From positions 18,631,342-18,695,341 of the forward strand of contig OY783195.1 in the NCBI GenBank assembly GCA_963678675.1: 64,000 bases of DNA. Reading direction: 5' to 3'. Under the pieces are notes generated by a model that did not search any database, had not been told where the DNA came from, and saw nothing but the letters and a program-made list of their open reading frames with translations. Within the stretch, counting starts at the first letter, position 1. Every line of letters begins with the position of its first letter. Below, in pieces: positions 35,242-48,240 of the stretch. A program made the position numbers and the translations under genes. The stretch comes from Xiphydria camelus. Taxonomy: Eukaryota > Arthropoda > Insecta > Hymenoptera > Xiphydriidae.

Positions 35242-35295
35242 TATATGTCAAAATGTCACAAAAATTCCGACAATCTTCGACGATAGTCGGCCATG

Positions 35296-35450
35296 ATCGG
35301 AAATGTGTATACACATAGATGCGATCAAACACACATACGCGCCATTGAATGTGTGAGATATAGGTATTCCGGCTTTTGGATCGGAAATGCGTAGGTACAC
35401 AAATGCGACCACACGCACACGCCATCAAATCTATGGGAGAGAATATATAT
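35296..35450. repeat. Direct repeat, two units of about 84 bp
   Basis: GATCGGAAATGTGTA...CACATAGATGCGAT and GATCGGAAATGCGTA...CACAAATGCGAC start 84 bp apart and share the following ACACGCRCACGCCAT-like block. Confidence 0.6.
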
Positions 35451-35521
35451 GTATTTACTTCAAATGCCTGTATCTCCTTTCCTAATTATTACTTTAAAAA
35501 TATTTTTTCTTTTTCCTTGAT

Positions 35522-35662
35522 TGGGTGCTTTCCATTTATGACACAAGTCGACACACTTCTACTAGAACCACCAACTGATTGGCAGGCTCCAGCAGAAAGA
35601 ACCAATGGTTTAATTTTGTATCGACTTGTGTCGACTGGTGTCAGTTAAATGCGAAGCACCCA
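35522..35662. mobile_element. Short MITE, 141 bp
   Basis: Inverted ends TGGGTGCTTTCCATTTATGA, then CACAAGTCGACACA, and the complement ending GCGAAGCACCCA. No TSD was confirmed. Confidence 0.6.
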
Positions 35663-35727
35663 TTAAAAAAAAAGAAAGAAATGACATGACTCTATATTAT
35701 CGACTATCGGATTATTTATTGTATGTC

Positions 35728-36120
35728 CCAGGAGAATTCGAGCAAGTGCCGATACCTTGAAATTTGACTTCGGCAGTGTTTGCCGACGGTCGATTCTTTC
35801 ATAGTTGGAATTGGCTGCAGAATCGTAAATTTGTGAATAATGGTAAATAATTTTTAGAACTTAAAATTTAAGTGTTACTACACAACGAGTAGGTTAGGAG
35901 ATTTTCATGAAGCCTTTGACAGTCCGGTTTTAAAACTCTTGGGGAATTTCATCGAAGAATTATTATATTTTACCACTTCTACAAATTACGCACCATTTAT
36001 TCACAAATTCACGATTTCGAGGTTAGGCGCTTCGATTTCCCGAATTGGCAGCTATCGGGATCAAAGACTCGACCGTCGCACAGCGGGGTATTTGGTCGAT
36101 TCGGGCGGACAAAAGTCGTT
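35728..36120. repeat. Diverged copy of the 12830-13145 element
   Basis: Shares AATCGTRAATTTGTGAATRA (35823), then TTCACAAATTCACGATTTCG and AGGTTAG (36011), in inverted order, as in the 12.8-kb copy. It has a longer centre. Confidence 0.55.
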
Positions 36121-36157
36121 CATGTAGAATTCATAGTAAATTTCCCAGTATAGGTAT

Positions 36158-36411
36158 CCCGGCAAATTTATTTATTGTGGGAAAAAGCCTACATCTTGTA
36201 GATTCAATTTTTTGAAAAAGTAGCCGAGGTCCCGCGGAATCGTACTCTTCTAGAGAGAAAAGAATGGTTTGTATACCACGATTATGTTTAATATTTGTAT
36301 ATTAGTTTGATACAAAAGTTTGTCCCGTTTTCATCAGTAGAGGGCGCGATTCCACGGCTACTTTTTCCAAAAATTGAATGCTTTTTGCTACAACAAATAA
36401 ATTTGCCGGGA
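36158..36411. mobile_element. MITE, 254 bp
   Basis: Inverted ends CCCGGCAAATTTATTTATTG and CAACAAATAAATTTGCCGGG. The arms share AAAAAGCCTACAT / GCTTTTTG, TTCAATTTTT, AAAAAGTAGCCG and CGCGGAATCG. Confidence 0.75.
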
Positions 36412-36639
36412 AATGCCGTTATTTATTAACCACATGTTGTTAAACAAACGGGACTATAACAAATCTGACCCGCTGAATCGATTGCTGCATTCTGAATTTC
36501 TCTAAAAACAATAGTTAAAAAAAATAACAAATAAAAATGGGTATGGCAAAGTTACCCCGTGGTTAGGGCTACTTTGACATAGGCACCTACCTGTTAATTT
36601 TAACGGAAAATGCGTTTTAAAGCGCCCCAATGTTAAAGA

Positions 36640-37585
36640 AACCCCGATACTAAACGCAGAATTAAAAAATACTTATCTTATACCCCTATTGAAGAAAAAC
36701 ATTATAAAAAAATGATGTCGGTTCTATCTACGGAAGACTGCGATTTTTTAATATTTGTAGCGACTCGTGTGGAAAGATTTTTTAAAAATAAAATTGTCAA
36801 CAAAATCAGGACCAGGATAATTGAAGGGTGTCCGGTTCAAACATGCTAAGTGCCAATTTTCTTAATTTTGAGATATTAAGGTGCACATATTCTACATACA
36901 ATTGCCTATATCGTATACAGATGCCAAATGCTAAACTCATCATGAATAGTTACACAGAAGAACCAAAGATAGCTGTTGCAACGAACGCCAGGTCTCGTTT
37001 TGGTACAAATAAACTAACTAAGTGCCACCGAGTCTTGACGGTATTGGTGATATTTATCACGCAGTGCGTACATTGTAGTAGGTACATTGTGTTTTTGTTT
37101 ATGTTTATTGTTCCGTCACACGATAAACGGAATTCCGAGTATCGGTTCTTACCGCCTGATAGCATCGCGATCATAGTTTTTCGACGATATCTCAGTATTC
37201 CGATTTTGGCACTTAGCATGTTTGAACCGGACACCCTTCAATTGTTTTTGAGTATACGCACTGTTTTGCCCTGTTTATCTAAGAATTTCTTGATTACCGC
37301 ACGAATATCACACTTTGTGAATGGAAACCACCATTTTGCCACTCGACATAAAGTGTCACGTATCACTTGTTGTTCACCGGTACTGAGAACACTTGGATGA
37401 CCTACCGACCGTTGGTGTCTACCAAGAGATTTATTTCGAAGAATTATTCGTGGGATTTTGTAAACACTTGCCGCCCTTTGAAGAGGCATTCCACTTTCAA
37501 TGGCATCAAGCACATTTGTTAAATCTTCATTCGAATAGTTCCGGTAACTCCGGGTTCCCGAAATTTTTTGGTAGTGTCTTACCAT
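36640..37585 (-). pseudogene. Pogo-type transposase, N-terminal half, split by a MITE
   Basis: On minus from 37585: MVRHYQKISGTRSYRNYSNE, then DLTNVLDAIESGMPLQRAAS and VYKIPRIILRNK form a psq-type helix-turn-helix. GRHQRSVGHPSVLSTGEQQV and the following region (AKWWFPFTKCDIRAVIKKFL) form the second CENP-B/Tc5-type DNA-binding domain. The frame reads VRILKNN at 37240, meets the MITE (36823-37239), and resumes in phase at 36822 with NYPGPDFVDNFI, the block that normally follows (FxDNxPGxDWxxxFL in relatives). Stops and slips follow (KKSQSSVDRTD near 36730). The DDE domain is absent. A terminus-like word GGCAAAGTTACCCC lies at 36547. Confidence 0.75.
36823..37239. mobile_element. MITE with AATT duplication, Sola-like family
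   Basis: 417 bp. TIRs GAAGGGTGTCCGGTTCAAAC, then ATGCTAAGTGCC (left), and the complement GGCACTTAGCATGTTTGAAC, then CGGACACCCTTC (right). AATT is duplicated at 36819-36822 and 37240-37243. The subterminal sequence matches the termini of the 60804-62416 transposon, so this is its internal-deletion derivative. Confidence 0.85.
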
Positions 37586-37828
37586 ACCTGATTACTTAGT
37601 ACCCTGTAACAATAGAAATTAGTATAGGCACTGATCCGAATATGGGCCCCCATTTTGTTTTTTCGTAATAAATTGGCTATTATTATTGTTAGATAATGTT
37701 TAACCCTTAACTGGTCAGGTGCAATTTTTTTACACTAACGGTCAGGGGGAGTTTGACAGACTCCTGGGCTTATTTGATAAGAAAAAAACAATTTTTTTAA
37801 AAACTATATTGAACTTAAAAGGAATATA

Positions 37829-38744
37829 GGGTAAAGTCGGTAAATACGCCCCGGGAGGAAATACGCCCCAGTACATGGAAACTACATTATGCGTCGGTAT
37901 ATGTCGCTGAGGCGGTAGTCATCAGTCGAATGTCTGTGTCTTACCAGAGAACTCGCGCACTTATTAAGATTTCAGCTAGCGTTGTGGAAATAAAATTAGT
38001 TTTGTGAATAATTTGGTGTCTTTGAGTACTACAAATTTGCTCGTAAGTTTATAGATACCGAATTATTGAGTTGTGATTGTGTATTTTGTAAGTTTCAAGT
38101 ACGGCGTCAGAAAGTATGTTTATTAAACTAAAAACTGAAACATGTAGATTGTTAGCACCTGTAGCGTGTGGAGATTTAAACGGTGGGGCGTATTTCCCCC
38201 CGGTTTTGGAAATACGCCCCACCTAGAGCCAGCCAATCATAAAAGATGTACAGGGAATGCAGAAAAAGGCCAGAAGAGTCAAAATTCGGAGTCGTCATCA
38301 AATTCTGAGATGTGTCTACCTTTGGAATCGTCGGACGAACTCTCTGACGAGGCGGAAGATATTTGCGTCAAATGTCGAGACCACTATTACACCACGAAGT
38401 CCAAAGTGGACTGGATTCAATGCACAGCATGTCGTGGATGGCTACATGAAACGTGCACCTCCCATGGCACAGTTTGTGATGTTTGTGCCAAAAATTTATC
38501 TGCAGAAGGCGATTAAGTATATGGGGCGTATTTCCCCCTGGGGTGGGTAATACGCCCCATTTGACGTGAATGGTTTTTTATTTTTTGTAGAAGCTATTTG
38601 ATAATTTTTGTCGTATTTTTATTTTTTTTTTAAGAAGTGTAATGTCCTGCCAAATTTTTGTTGTTTTTTAAAATAAAGTTTATTTCAAATTCTTCGAGTT
38701 ATGATTTTTTTTTGAAATGTGGGGCGTATTTACCGACTTTACCC
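37829..38744 (+). mobile_element. Pogo-type element, copy B, 916 bp, nested in the piggyBac remnant
   Basis: TIRs GGGTAAAGTCGGTAAATACG and its complement, TA at 37827-37828 and 38745-38746. The motif AAATACGCCCC or its complement occurs at 37842, 37859, 38184, 38210, 38523, 38549 and 38720. Nearly identical to copy A, so both are recent. Confidence 0.9.
38166..38516 (+). pseudogene. Transposase C-terminal zinc-finger exon, copy B
   Basis: A 116-codon frame almost identical to copy A. The terminal-motif pair GGGGCGTATTT..AAATACGCCCC (38184-38220) lies immediately before the homologous part, which starts at about PHLEPANHKR, and a second pair starts 7 bp after the stop codon (38514-38516). The finger reads CVKCRDHYY, DWIQCTACRGWLHETC, CDVCAKN, with all expected Cys/His ligands present. 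The catalytic DDE domain is missing. High similarity between the copies reflects recent transposition and does not by itself show selection. Confidence 0.75.
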
Positions 38745-38980
38745 TACTTTTTCTTAAATAATAAAAATGCATGAACATATTCGTTAATAAATCAATGCTG
38801 AGACAACATATATATAAAGCGACTAACCAATTTTCCTCAATTTTCAGAACTTGAATGAAAGAATAATAAAAACCTGAAATATGTATTTTTTTTATTATTA
38901 TAGTTATTAAACATAAACTAACGTAACTTCAGTTGTAAATTTAGTCCCAAAAATGATAACCCAGTACATTACAGCATGCC

Positions 38981-39172
38981 CTAAACTTCTAGCTTTTCTG
39001 CACATGCATTGCATATAGGCTTGGAACACTGTAGACTGCAGATAGCCTGATTGCACTGCAAGCAAAGGCATTTAGTCTTACGATGTTTCGTAGTAGGGGA
39101 CACAAGTAGCAATATTTCTTCAAAATTCTTGTCCGTAGCGCATGTTTTTGATGGTCCAGCTATGTTCGCAAT
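38981..39172 (-). pseudogene. piggyBac transposase C-terminal cysteine-rich domain
   Basis: On minus the frame reads AGPSKTCATDKNFEEILLLV, SPTTKHRKTKCLCLQCNQAI, then CSLQCSKPICNACAEKLEV and a stop at 38981. The pattern CxCxxCxxxxCxxxCxxxxCxxC matches the RING/PHD-like cysteine-rich C-terminus of piggyBac transposases, which contacts the terminal repeats. Upstream catalytic sequence (DDD) is missing; between this piece and the left end lies the nested pogo element. Supported independently by the TTAA-flanked ends. Confidence 0.75.
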
Positions 39173-39571
39173 GATATGAAATAAATCACACTAACCGACA
39201 CGTTGAGTCTGACAAGCTCCTAAAGACTAAATTTATAATACTGCACAGTCAGCAATGCTCCCACCACTCTGTAAATCACGTGACAAATTCTGTACCAATA
39301 GAAGATAGATTAGGTGGAGAGGTAAGCTTAAGAGGAGTGGCGTTCTAGAAATATCTGGACAAATCTAAACGGCGGAGTCTGTGAGACTCCACATGACCAG
39401 TCAAGGGTTAAAAACGTTTACATGTAGTATAAGGACTTGGCAATAAAGCTCCAAACGTGTTTATCTAAAACTATGAAATATATAGGTATATACGTGACAA
39501 CAAAATTTTGTAAGTGATGCGACTTTCTTCAGTTGGAAAAAGTGTGCATGTGGTTCGGAATTTTGACGATT

Positions 39572-40509
39572 CAGGGTGATATGGTGAATCGGGTGAAATG
39601 GTGAATTGCTCTATTTCTTTTCCGGATACACCGATGTCTCTGTAAATCTGTCGGCAGACTGTTTATTACCATCTGTTCAGCGAGTACCTGTTGAAAACCA
39701 GCCCCGTTTTAAAAATCGTAAGTAATTCGTACAAAACTGATTTCGATGCTCCATAATTTTTATACGGTGCATGCGTTTGTAGATGTTGCTTCAGCTAGCG
39801 TCGTCCGCGAGGTATTTTCTTATATTTTCTGCCTTCGTAGACTGTTTATATACTACATAACCTAGAAATCGTTGCCTCTAATATTTTGAACTTTTTGCTA
39901 CGCTATTCACCGTTTCACCTATAGCAAATGGGAGAAATGGTGAACTCGTGCATGGGTGATACGGTGAAGGACTTTTCGTATCTGTACTCATATTTCTCGG
40001 CTTAAGTAAAAGTTCTAACATTTTAGCATTGTTTCAGGCAAAGATGCCTACATTTTATAAAAGGCAAAGAAGATCCAGTCCGTGCTGATTGGACAGTTGA
40101 GCAACTTAAAGATGCCGTAAATGCAGTACAAAATGCAATAAGCCTAAATGCAGCCTCAAAGGCGTTTGGCGTTCCATGGTCAACGCTGAAGAGAAGAAGA
40201 ACAAATAGGTGCTCTACGAAAAAAGCTTTGAGTGATATATGTGGTAAAAAGTAGAAAAAGTAAGTTCGCCATTTCACCCAAAGTGCATTCACCATTTCAC
40301 CCGTATGCATGGGTGAAATGGTGAATTTGGTAAGAATAAATATATTGTTTTTCTCAGACTTCTGTAATGTCTTAAAGAGGATATGACACTGTTAAGTTGT
40401 TGCCTATATATCTTATGAAACAATAGTGTTTTTATTTTATTTCAATAAACAATTTCTTGTCTTTTACATGGCTTCATTTTTTTGTTCACCATATCACCCT
40501 GATTTACCC
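39572..40509 (+). mobile_element. Pogo-type element with CACCATTTCACCC motif repeats
   Basis: Left end CAGGGTGATATGGTGAATC; right end GTTCACCATATCACCCTGATTTACCC followed by TA at 40510-40511. The left outermost bases are eroded (no GGGTAAA). GGTGAAATGGTGAA or its complement recurs at 39590, 39904-39970 and 40267-40330, flanking the coding piece. It ends 14 bp before the assembly gap. Confidence 0.7.
40044..40254 (+). pseudogene. Pogo-type transposase N-terminal helix-turn-helix, frameshifted
   Basis: An ATG at 40044 begins MPTFYKRQRR; after a one-base slip the frame continues DPVRADWTVEQLKDAVNAVQ, then NAISLNAASKAFGVPWSTLK and RRRTN, to a TAG at 40252. W-x-x-E-x-L-x-x-A-x-x-A-V, A-x-x-x-F-G-V-P-x-S-T-L-x-R-R is the classical psq-type helix-turn-helix of pogo transposases, here of about 55 residues. 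Nothing downstream encodes a DDE domain. Terminal-motif clusters lie about 75 bp upstream and 13 bp downstream of the coding piece. Confidence 0.75.
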
Positions 40510-40523
40510 TATATATTTTGTTA

Positions 40524-40723
40524 NNNNNNNNNNNNNNNNNNNNNNNNNNNNNNNNNNNNNNNNNNNNNNNNNNNNNNNNNNNNNNNNNNNNNNNNNNNNN
40601 NNNNNNNNNNNNNNNNNNNNNNNNNNNNNNNNNNNNNNNNNNNNNNNNNNNNNNNNNNNNNNNNNNNNNNNNNNNNNNNNNNNNNNNNNNNNNNNNNNNN
40701 NNNNNNNNNNNNNNNNNNNNNNN
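40524..40723. other. Assembly gap, 200 N
   Basis: Exactly 200 unknown bases, a standard placeholder. All open frames crossing it are meaningless, and the true gap size is unknown. Confidence 0.99.
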
Positions 40724-40779
40724 GATCATGCATGGGTGATCGCATTATTTGAGAAAAAGAAAAAATTCTAGTATTAAGA

Positions 40780-43815
<3,036 letters not shown>

Positions 43816-43816
<1 letters not shown>

Positions 43817-44729
43817 TCTCACTCGAATCAATATCTGAAAATTCTTTTTCGCAACGAATGAGTTTTTCGACACGAGCGAAGCTCGCCTACTCCTTTTTTA
43901 CTTAATTTGTTTAATTTAGGAAAGAAATACACAGCAAACTCTCTCTCTCTCTCTCTTTAAAATTTTACTTATTCTTTTTTATTTTTGATATTTCTGATAC
44001 CACGTTTTACTTTTTTAGATCAATCTATAAAAATTGCTATAGAAAACGCCTTGCGTTTATTGATCGCCACGATTGGTATCTACCATTAACGTTTCCACTT
44101 TGTTGACCACTTTTCAACAGAAGTTCACAGAAATTAAGGATTTTGTCGAGTCTTTGCCCATTACTCCGCAAAAAAAGCTCTAGCAAATGATCGAGACTAT
44201 TGTAACAAATTCAGATTCAATATACGCTTCTAAACATTAGATAAATTCCTTCATTTCGATGCTAAAGTTAAAGACGATGTCGAGTTTTATCGGCAAGTTG
44301 TGAGTATAGCTAACTGATATAAAACGAGTATAATTATGGAAGATATTGGTAACTATACTACAGTATAGCTGACACAGCTATACTGCTTGTCTAGATGAAC
44401 CAGAATTTCCGTGCAATTTAGCGATACGGTACAGCTTACGTAGGCATACTGCACGTCTAAATCAATCAGAATAAATAACTGGCTCAACAGTACAGCGCAG
44501 CTTGACACAAACATCACGATATTGTTACTTTAAACATATTAGCTTAGCCATACTCGGCTGGCTGTCTTAAGAAAACTTCTGGCTGTGGCCACGGTGGCTA
44601 GAAATTCTGGTTGGTTCAGCCAGAATTATTGCTCAATTCCCTGAAAATTTTTTTCAGTGTACCTAAGTACACCATACACAGGAACAATAACGTACGTACA
44701 ATTGGCTACTAATACATATAACTTTTTTA
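43816..44729. other. No gene recognised
   Basis: AT-rich sequence; 44330-44640 has repeated CAGTATAGCT/AGCTATACTG-like words (about 5) and two CCAGAATT words, but no clear unit. Confidence 0.4.
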
Positions 44730-44731
44730 TA

Positions 44732-45448
44732 CATGGTGTAACAAAATAAGTGTAAAACATTTCAGGGGGTGATTCCTCATCGAAAAAGGGATAGGGTCTT
44801 TCATATAAAGAAACTTCATTTGAACATCCCTTGTTAAGATACAGCCCCTTAAAGGGGGTGCATAAAATTTGTTTTACAATTTTTTTCACAAACACTAAAA
44901 AAGTCACAAAATTGAAATTAACGTGACATTTTCTACTATCAAAAAGACACTTAGCCAGTAATTTATTTGGTTTACCCCATGGTTGTAAGGGGTGGAAAAC
45001 GCAACCCCTAAAATTTATTTCCAACGTAACTTTTTGTCTTATTATTTTTTTACCATTTAAAAATGTATTTCCAATAGCTTGTTTCATTCTAAACAAAAAA
45101 TTTCTCTTGAATTTTTTGCCCAAAATTAACCAGTTCGCAGCAAAAAATTATTGTACGAACAACTACAGAGATACATCGTCAGAAATACGAACTGGATTAG
45201 TAGGTATTGTTATTTTGTAGTTACTGCCTGCATCAAAATATGATTAAAGATGAACAAACAAAACTAATTTATTAATAACAAAACATACAATATGTAAAAA
45301 TTGTAAAACAAATGTTATGTACCCCCTTTAAGTGGCTGTATCTTAACAAGGGATGCTCAAATGAAGTTTCTTTATATGAAAGACCCTATCCCTTTTTCGA
45401 TGAGGAATCACACCCTGAAATGTTTTACACTTATTTTGTTACACCTTG
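44732..45448. mobile_element. TIR element, 717 bp, TA-flanked
   Basis: TIRs of about 145 bp: CATGGTGTAACAAAATAAGT, then GTAAAACATTTCAGGG (left), and the complement ending AAAATGTTTTACAC-type sequence, then TTATTTTGTTACACCTTG (right). TA at 44730-44731 and 45449-45450. The TIRs contain small open frames that mirror each other; there is no transposase. Confidence 0.8.
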
Positions 45449-45752
45449 TACATATATATTGCAGTCGAGAAGATTTACAACGATTTATAACAGATGGTAG
45501 CACACATCAGGTAGGTATCAGTGTATGTGCCATATATGGTACAAGATGCACGAAGGGGTTAAGTTGCATGTTGTGGATCGATAATCTTTGTTTTCTTCGA
45601 ACAGATTATGCGGGACCCAAACACTTGCTCTCTGCTTAGGGGGCGTTTAGACGGGTCGATTTTTGCCGCGCGACTAGGCTGCACGGCGAAAATCGACCGT
45701 GTAAATAGCAAATCGACTGCACAGAAGGTGACTAAAATCGAAAACGCCAAAG

Positions 45753-46031
45753 TTGGTAGTCTTCCAACTTTTGGCCGTGCGATTTTTGGCCGTACAGATC
45801 GTTGGGTTGCATAAATTAAGTATAGATAAAAATAATACCATACTCTTTTTGGAATGCTACGAAAATCACCCATGCTTATGGAATCCAAGAAAACCAGATT
45901 ATAGGAGAAATGATGTTCGTTTAGCGGCTCTAAAGTCTATTATTCAAGAAATGCATCTTACCGTATCAGTAGGAGGGTTTAAATTAAAGATAAAAAATTT
46001 ACGAACCACATATAACAGGGAGGCCACCTAG
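45753..46031 (+). pseudogene. MADF-domain protein fragment
   Basis: The informative part is FLECYENHPCLWNPRKPDYR, RNDVRLAALKSIIQEM, TVSVGGFKLKIKNLRTTYNR. This is the first two helices of a MADF domain (Myb/SANT-like: FIxxYxxxPxLWxxxxxxYxxxxxRxxAWxxI, then VxxxKxKxxxLRxxYxRE). The protein is truncated by a TAG at 46029-46031 and by a non-homologous start. MADF proteins occur as host transcription factors and as accessory DNA-binding proteins of Harbinger-type transposons. Here it lies 100 bp after GGGGGCGTTTAGACGGGTCG (45640), which resembles a transposon end with inner inverted repeats CGATTTTTGCCG / CGGCGAAAATCG, so a transposon origin is more likely. A single exon of a host gene cannot be excluded. 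Confidence 0.6.
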
Positions 46032-46178
46032 ATAGCAAATTCTAAAAGGAGTGGTGGTACATGAATTTTGTTTCCTACACAATGAGCGTATAAATGACAA
46101 ATGAATATCGACGTGCGCAGAAACGACATTACTTTCCGGTCCCCCTATATTTCAGAAATTGGAAGTATCTACATCATA

Positions 46179-46401
46179 CAGGGTGTCCCAGAAAATACAC
46201 GCCAAACGATTATCAAACTATACGGAGCGTCTGTCACATTCACCACTATTGAGATGATCGATGTCTTTCGGACTGAAACGTCTATTCGGTTCATGTCTGG
46301 GCTGTCGGTATTACCACCGAATTTTACAGAACCATCTTGGATCGGGTGCGTCTACCGATATGCAACCCGCTACGCTGGAGTGTATTTTCTGGGACACCCT
46401 G
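46179..46401. mobile_element. MITE, 223 bp, TA-flanked
   Basis: TIRs CAGGGTGTCCCAGAAAATAC and the complement GTATTTTCTGGGACACCCTG; TA at 46177-46178 and 46402-46403. No coding sequence. Confidence 0.85.
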
Positions 46402-46897
46402 TATAAATTTCAATATGGTTTTCCATCTGATGTATGAAAAGTTTTGCATCAAATGCATCACTCATTATTGCAGCAAGAAGCAACGTCGACGCTCGTGTGC
46501 ATGTCTCGATTGGTCGGTAAGTAGGGTGGGAAGGGGCAGATTGATACGGCAGGCACTTTGATACACCTCTAGTTTGGGTAAATATGCTTCTCTGACGTAA
46601 TTGGTTTGTAAAGTAAAAGATGGCGTTAACAGTCATACGTGATCAAACAACAACTAACAGCTGTACAGATATTGAGATTAAAGTTAATGGCCGATGTATG
46701 TATTTATGCTCGGTAAGAGTAAAAAATCTATGTCGCATGATTCTTGTAATTAACTCCACTATTTTATGTTTTTCTTTTAATTGAATAGTTTGAGATATGT
46801 AGTGATAAATAGGATTTAGATATTTCATCGCCATATCCTATAAAATTGCACTAATTTTTGGTAATAGGTATTGGTTTCAATTCAAAAAGTACAAGTA
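46402..46897. other. No gene recognised
   Basis: Includes AGGGTGGGAAGGGGCAGATT, then GATACGGCAGGCACTTTGAT at 46524-46561, which looks like a solitary pogo-type terminus (terminal motif repeated), with no partner found. Confidence 0.4.
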
Positions 46898-47215
46898 GGG
46901 CAGTCGTCCTCGTTATCGCCGTCCTCGTCCTCGTCGTCCTCGTCGTCGCCGTCCTCGTCCTCGACGTCGCCGTCCTCGTCGTCGTTGATCTCATCGTCAC
47001 CGTTCTCGTCGTCGTCGTCGTCCTCGTCGTTGTTCTCATCGTCGCCATCCTCGTCATCGCCGTCGCCGTTCTCGTCGTCGTTTTCGTCCTCGTCCTCCTC
47101 CTCCTCCTCCAACAACCGTCCGTGCTTCGCGCATCCGGTTCAAAGTCGCCGGAGTTTTTGGCGACACGGTTTTGTCCACGCATTTATTCGAAAACTATTT
47201 TATATAATAGAGAGA
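46898..47215 (-). mobile_element. Helitron 5' part with trinucleotide array
   Basis: On minus it starts TCTCTCTATTATATAAAATA at 47215, followed by the same ~100-bp module as the 9952-10396 Helitron (GCGAAGCACGGACGGTTGTT) and a GAC/GAG triplet array (46900-47107). The 3' end is missing. Its first base directly abuts the 3' end of another copy. Confidence 0.75.
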
Positions 47216-47306
47216 CTAGGGGGCTCCGCCCCCTACTCGCTTCGCTCGTCAACCCCCGGAGGGCTGTCACCCCCGCGCCGCTATCGCGGCGTTCCACCAA
47301 GCTTAT
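47216..47306 (-). mobile_element. Helitron 3' end
   Basis: On minus, AAGCTTGGTGGAACGCCGCG, then hairpin-prone GC-rich sequence and GGGGGCGGAGCCCCCTAG ending at 47216. GGGGGC/GCCCCC can form a terminal hairpin at CTAG. It matches 9952-10036. The next base on minus is the TCTCTC start of the downstream copy. Confidence 0.75.
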
Positions 47307-47989
47307 AGGGGACGGCCAAAACCGCGATCACACTGCGTGTTGGGTGGACCCTCCCCCCCCCCCCCCATAGTTTCTTCGACGCATAAACAAACACCCCGGC
47401 TGAGCATCGTCGTGTTCACCGGCGTGGTCACACAGTGGGCCGAAACGCTGAAAACTTGAATTTTCCTGCATCACGTTGGCTACAGGGACCCTTGAAGTAT
47501 GTGTATTAATAGGAATTATAGGTCCCCATATTGCTTATATATCCTCCGGAATGCCAGTCGGAAGATAGCCTATGTCTGAGTCGCGAGTCTTCTGTACCTT
47601 GCACGAAAACAAACCCGAGAATTGTAATAGATGGTGAAGGAGCAAAACATGACCGATTTAAGTGAAACAAAATGGAACCTACTCGAGAAGGTCAGTAAAA
47701 AATAATACGATTAGTTTGGATTTTATTTTACGGGGGAAAAAATTCTGGAAAGCAACTAGTGCATTCAATTGTGGAAGATGAAAATTGGAAAAAATTTGGC
47801 TTCTCCGATGAATAAGTAAAAAGCGCCACCAGACCCCGCCGCAAAACCTGCTGGATATATCGTAGATAAAAGTGTTTCCTACCAATAAAACAAAAATCAG
47901 CTGCAGTTAGCTGCAGTCTGACATTTTGTGAATTTTTTTCGAATTTACTGCGGGAAAAAGTCTTCGCTATGTATACCTATGTGCAGTGC

Positions 47990-48240
47990 AATTGAGTAAT
48001 TGCCCTAAATTCGGGTATCCGGAGGTTTTCTGGGTCGCTGATTACGGATCCAAGGCCAGAATTGTAAAATTCCTAGATGGCGCCACAATACGGCGCATCC
48101 GCTGGTCAAATCTTGACGTAAAATTGAGTAATTGCCCTGAATTCGGGTATCGGAGGCTTTTCCGGGTCGCTGATTATGAATAAGTTATTAAATTTACCAA
48201 ATTTCAAAATGGCGGATCCAACATAGCGACTGCAGTTATG
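47990..48240 (+). repeat. GGGTCGCTGAT subrepeats
   Basis: Two units: TAATTGCCCTRAATTCGGGT, ATCCGGAGGTTTTC-type, GGGTCGCTGATTAYGRATC, followed by an ATGGCGCCACAATACGGCGC or ATGGCGGATCC block. The shared words give shadow ORFs. Confidence 0.75.

Larger units (their letters stand above)
37704..39407 (-). mobile_element. piggyBac-type element remnant carrying a nested pogo copy
   Basis: Ends CCCTTAACTGGTCAGGTG and CACATGACCAGTCAAGGG, flanked by TTAA at 37700-37703 and 39408-39411. The CCCTT termini and TTAA duplication are diagnostic of piggyBac. The coding remnant (minus strand) is the C-terminal cysteine-rich domain. 916 bp of the interior is the pogo-type copy B. Confidence 0.85.

Noticed and set aside
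40426..40771. Open frames crossing the N run
   Set aside because: They consist mostly of unknown residues from the assembly gap.
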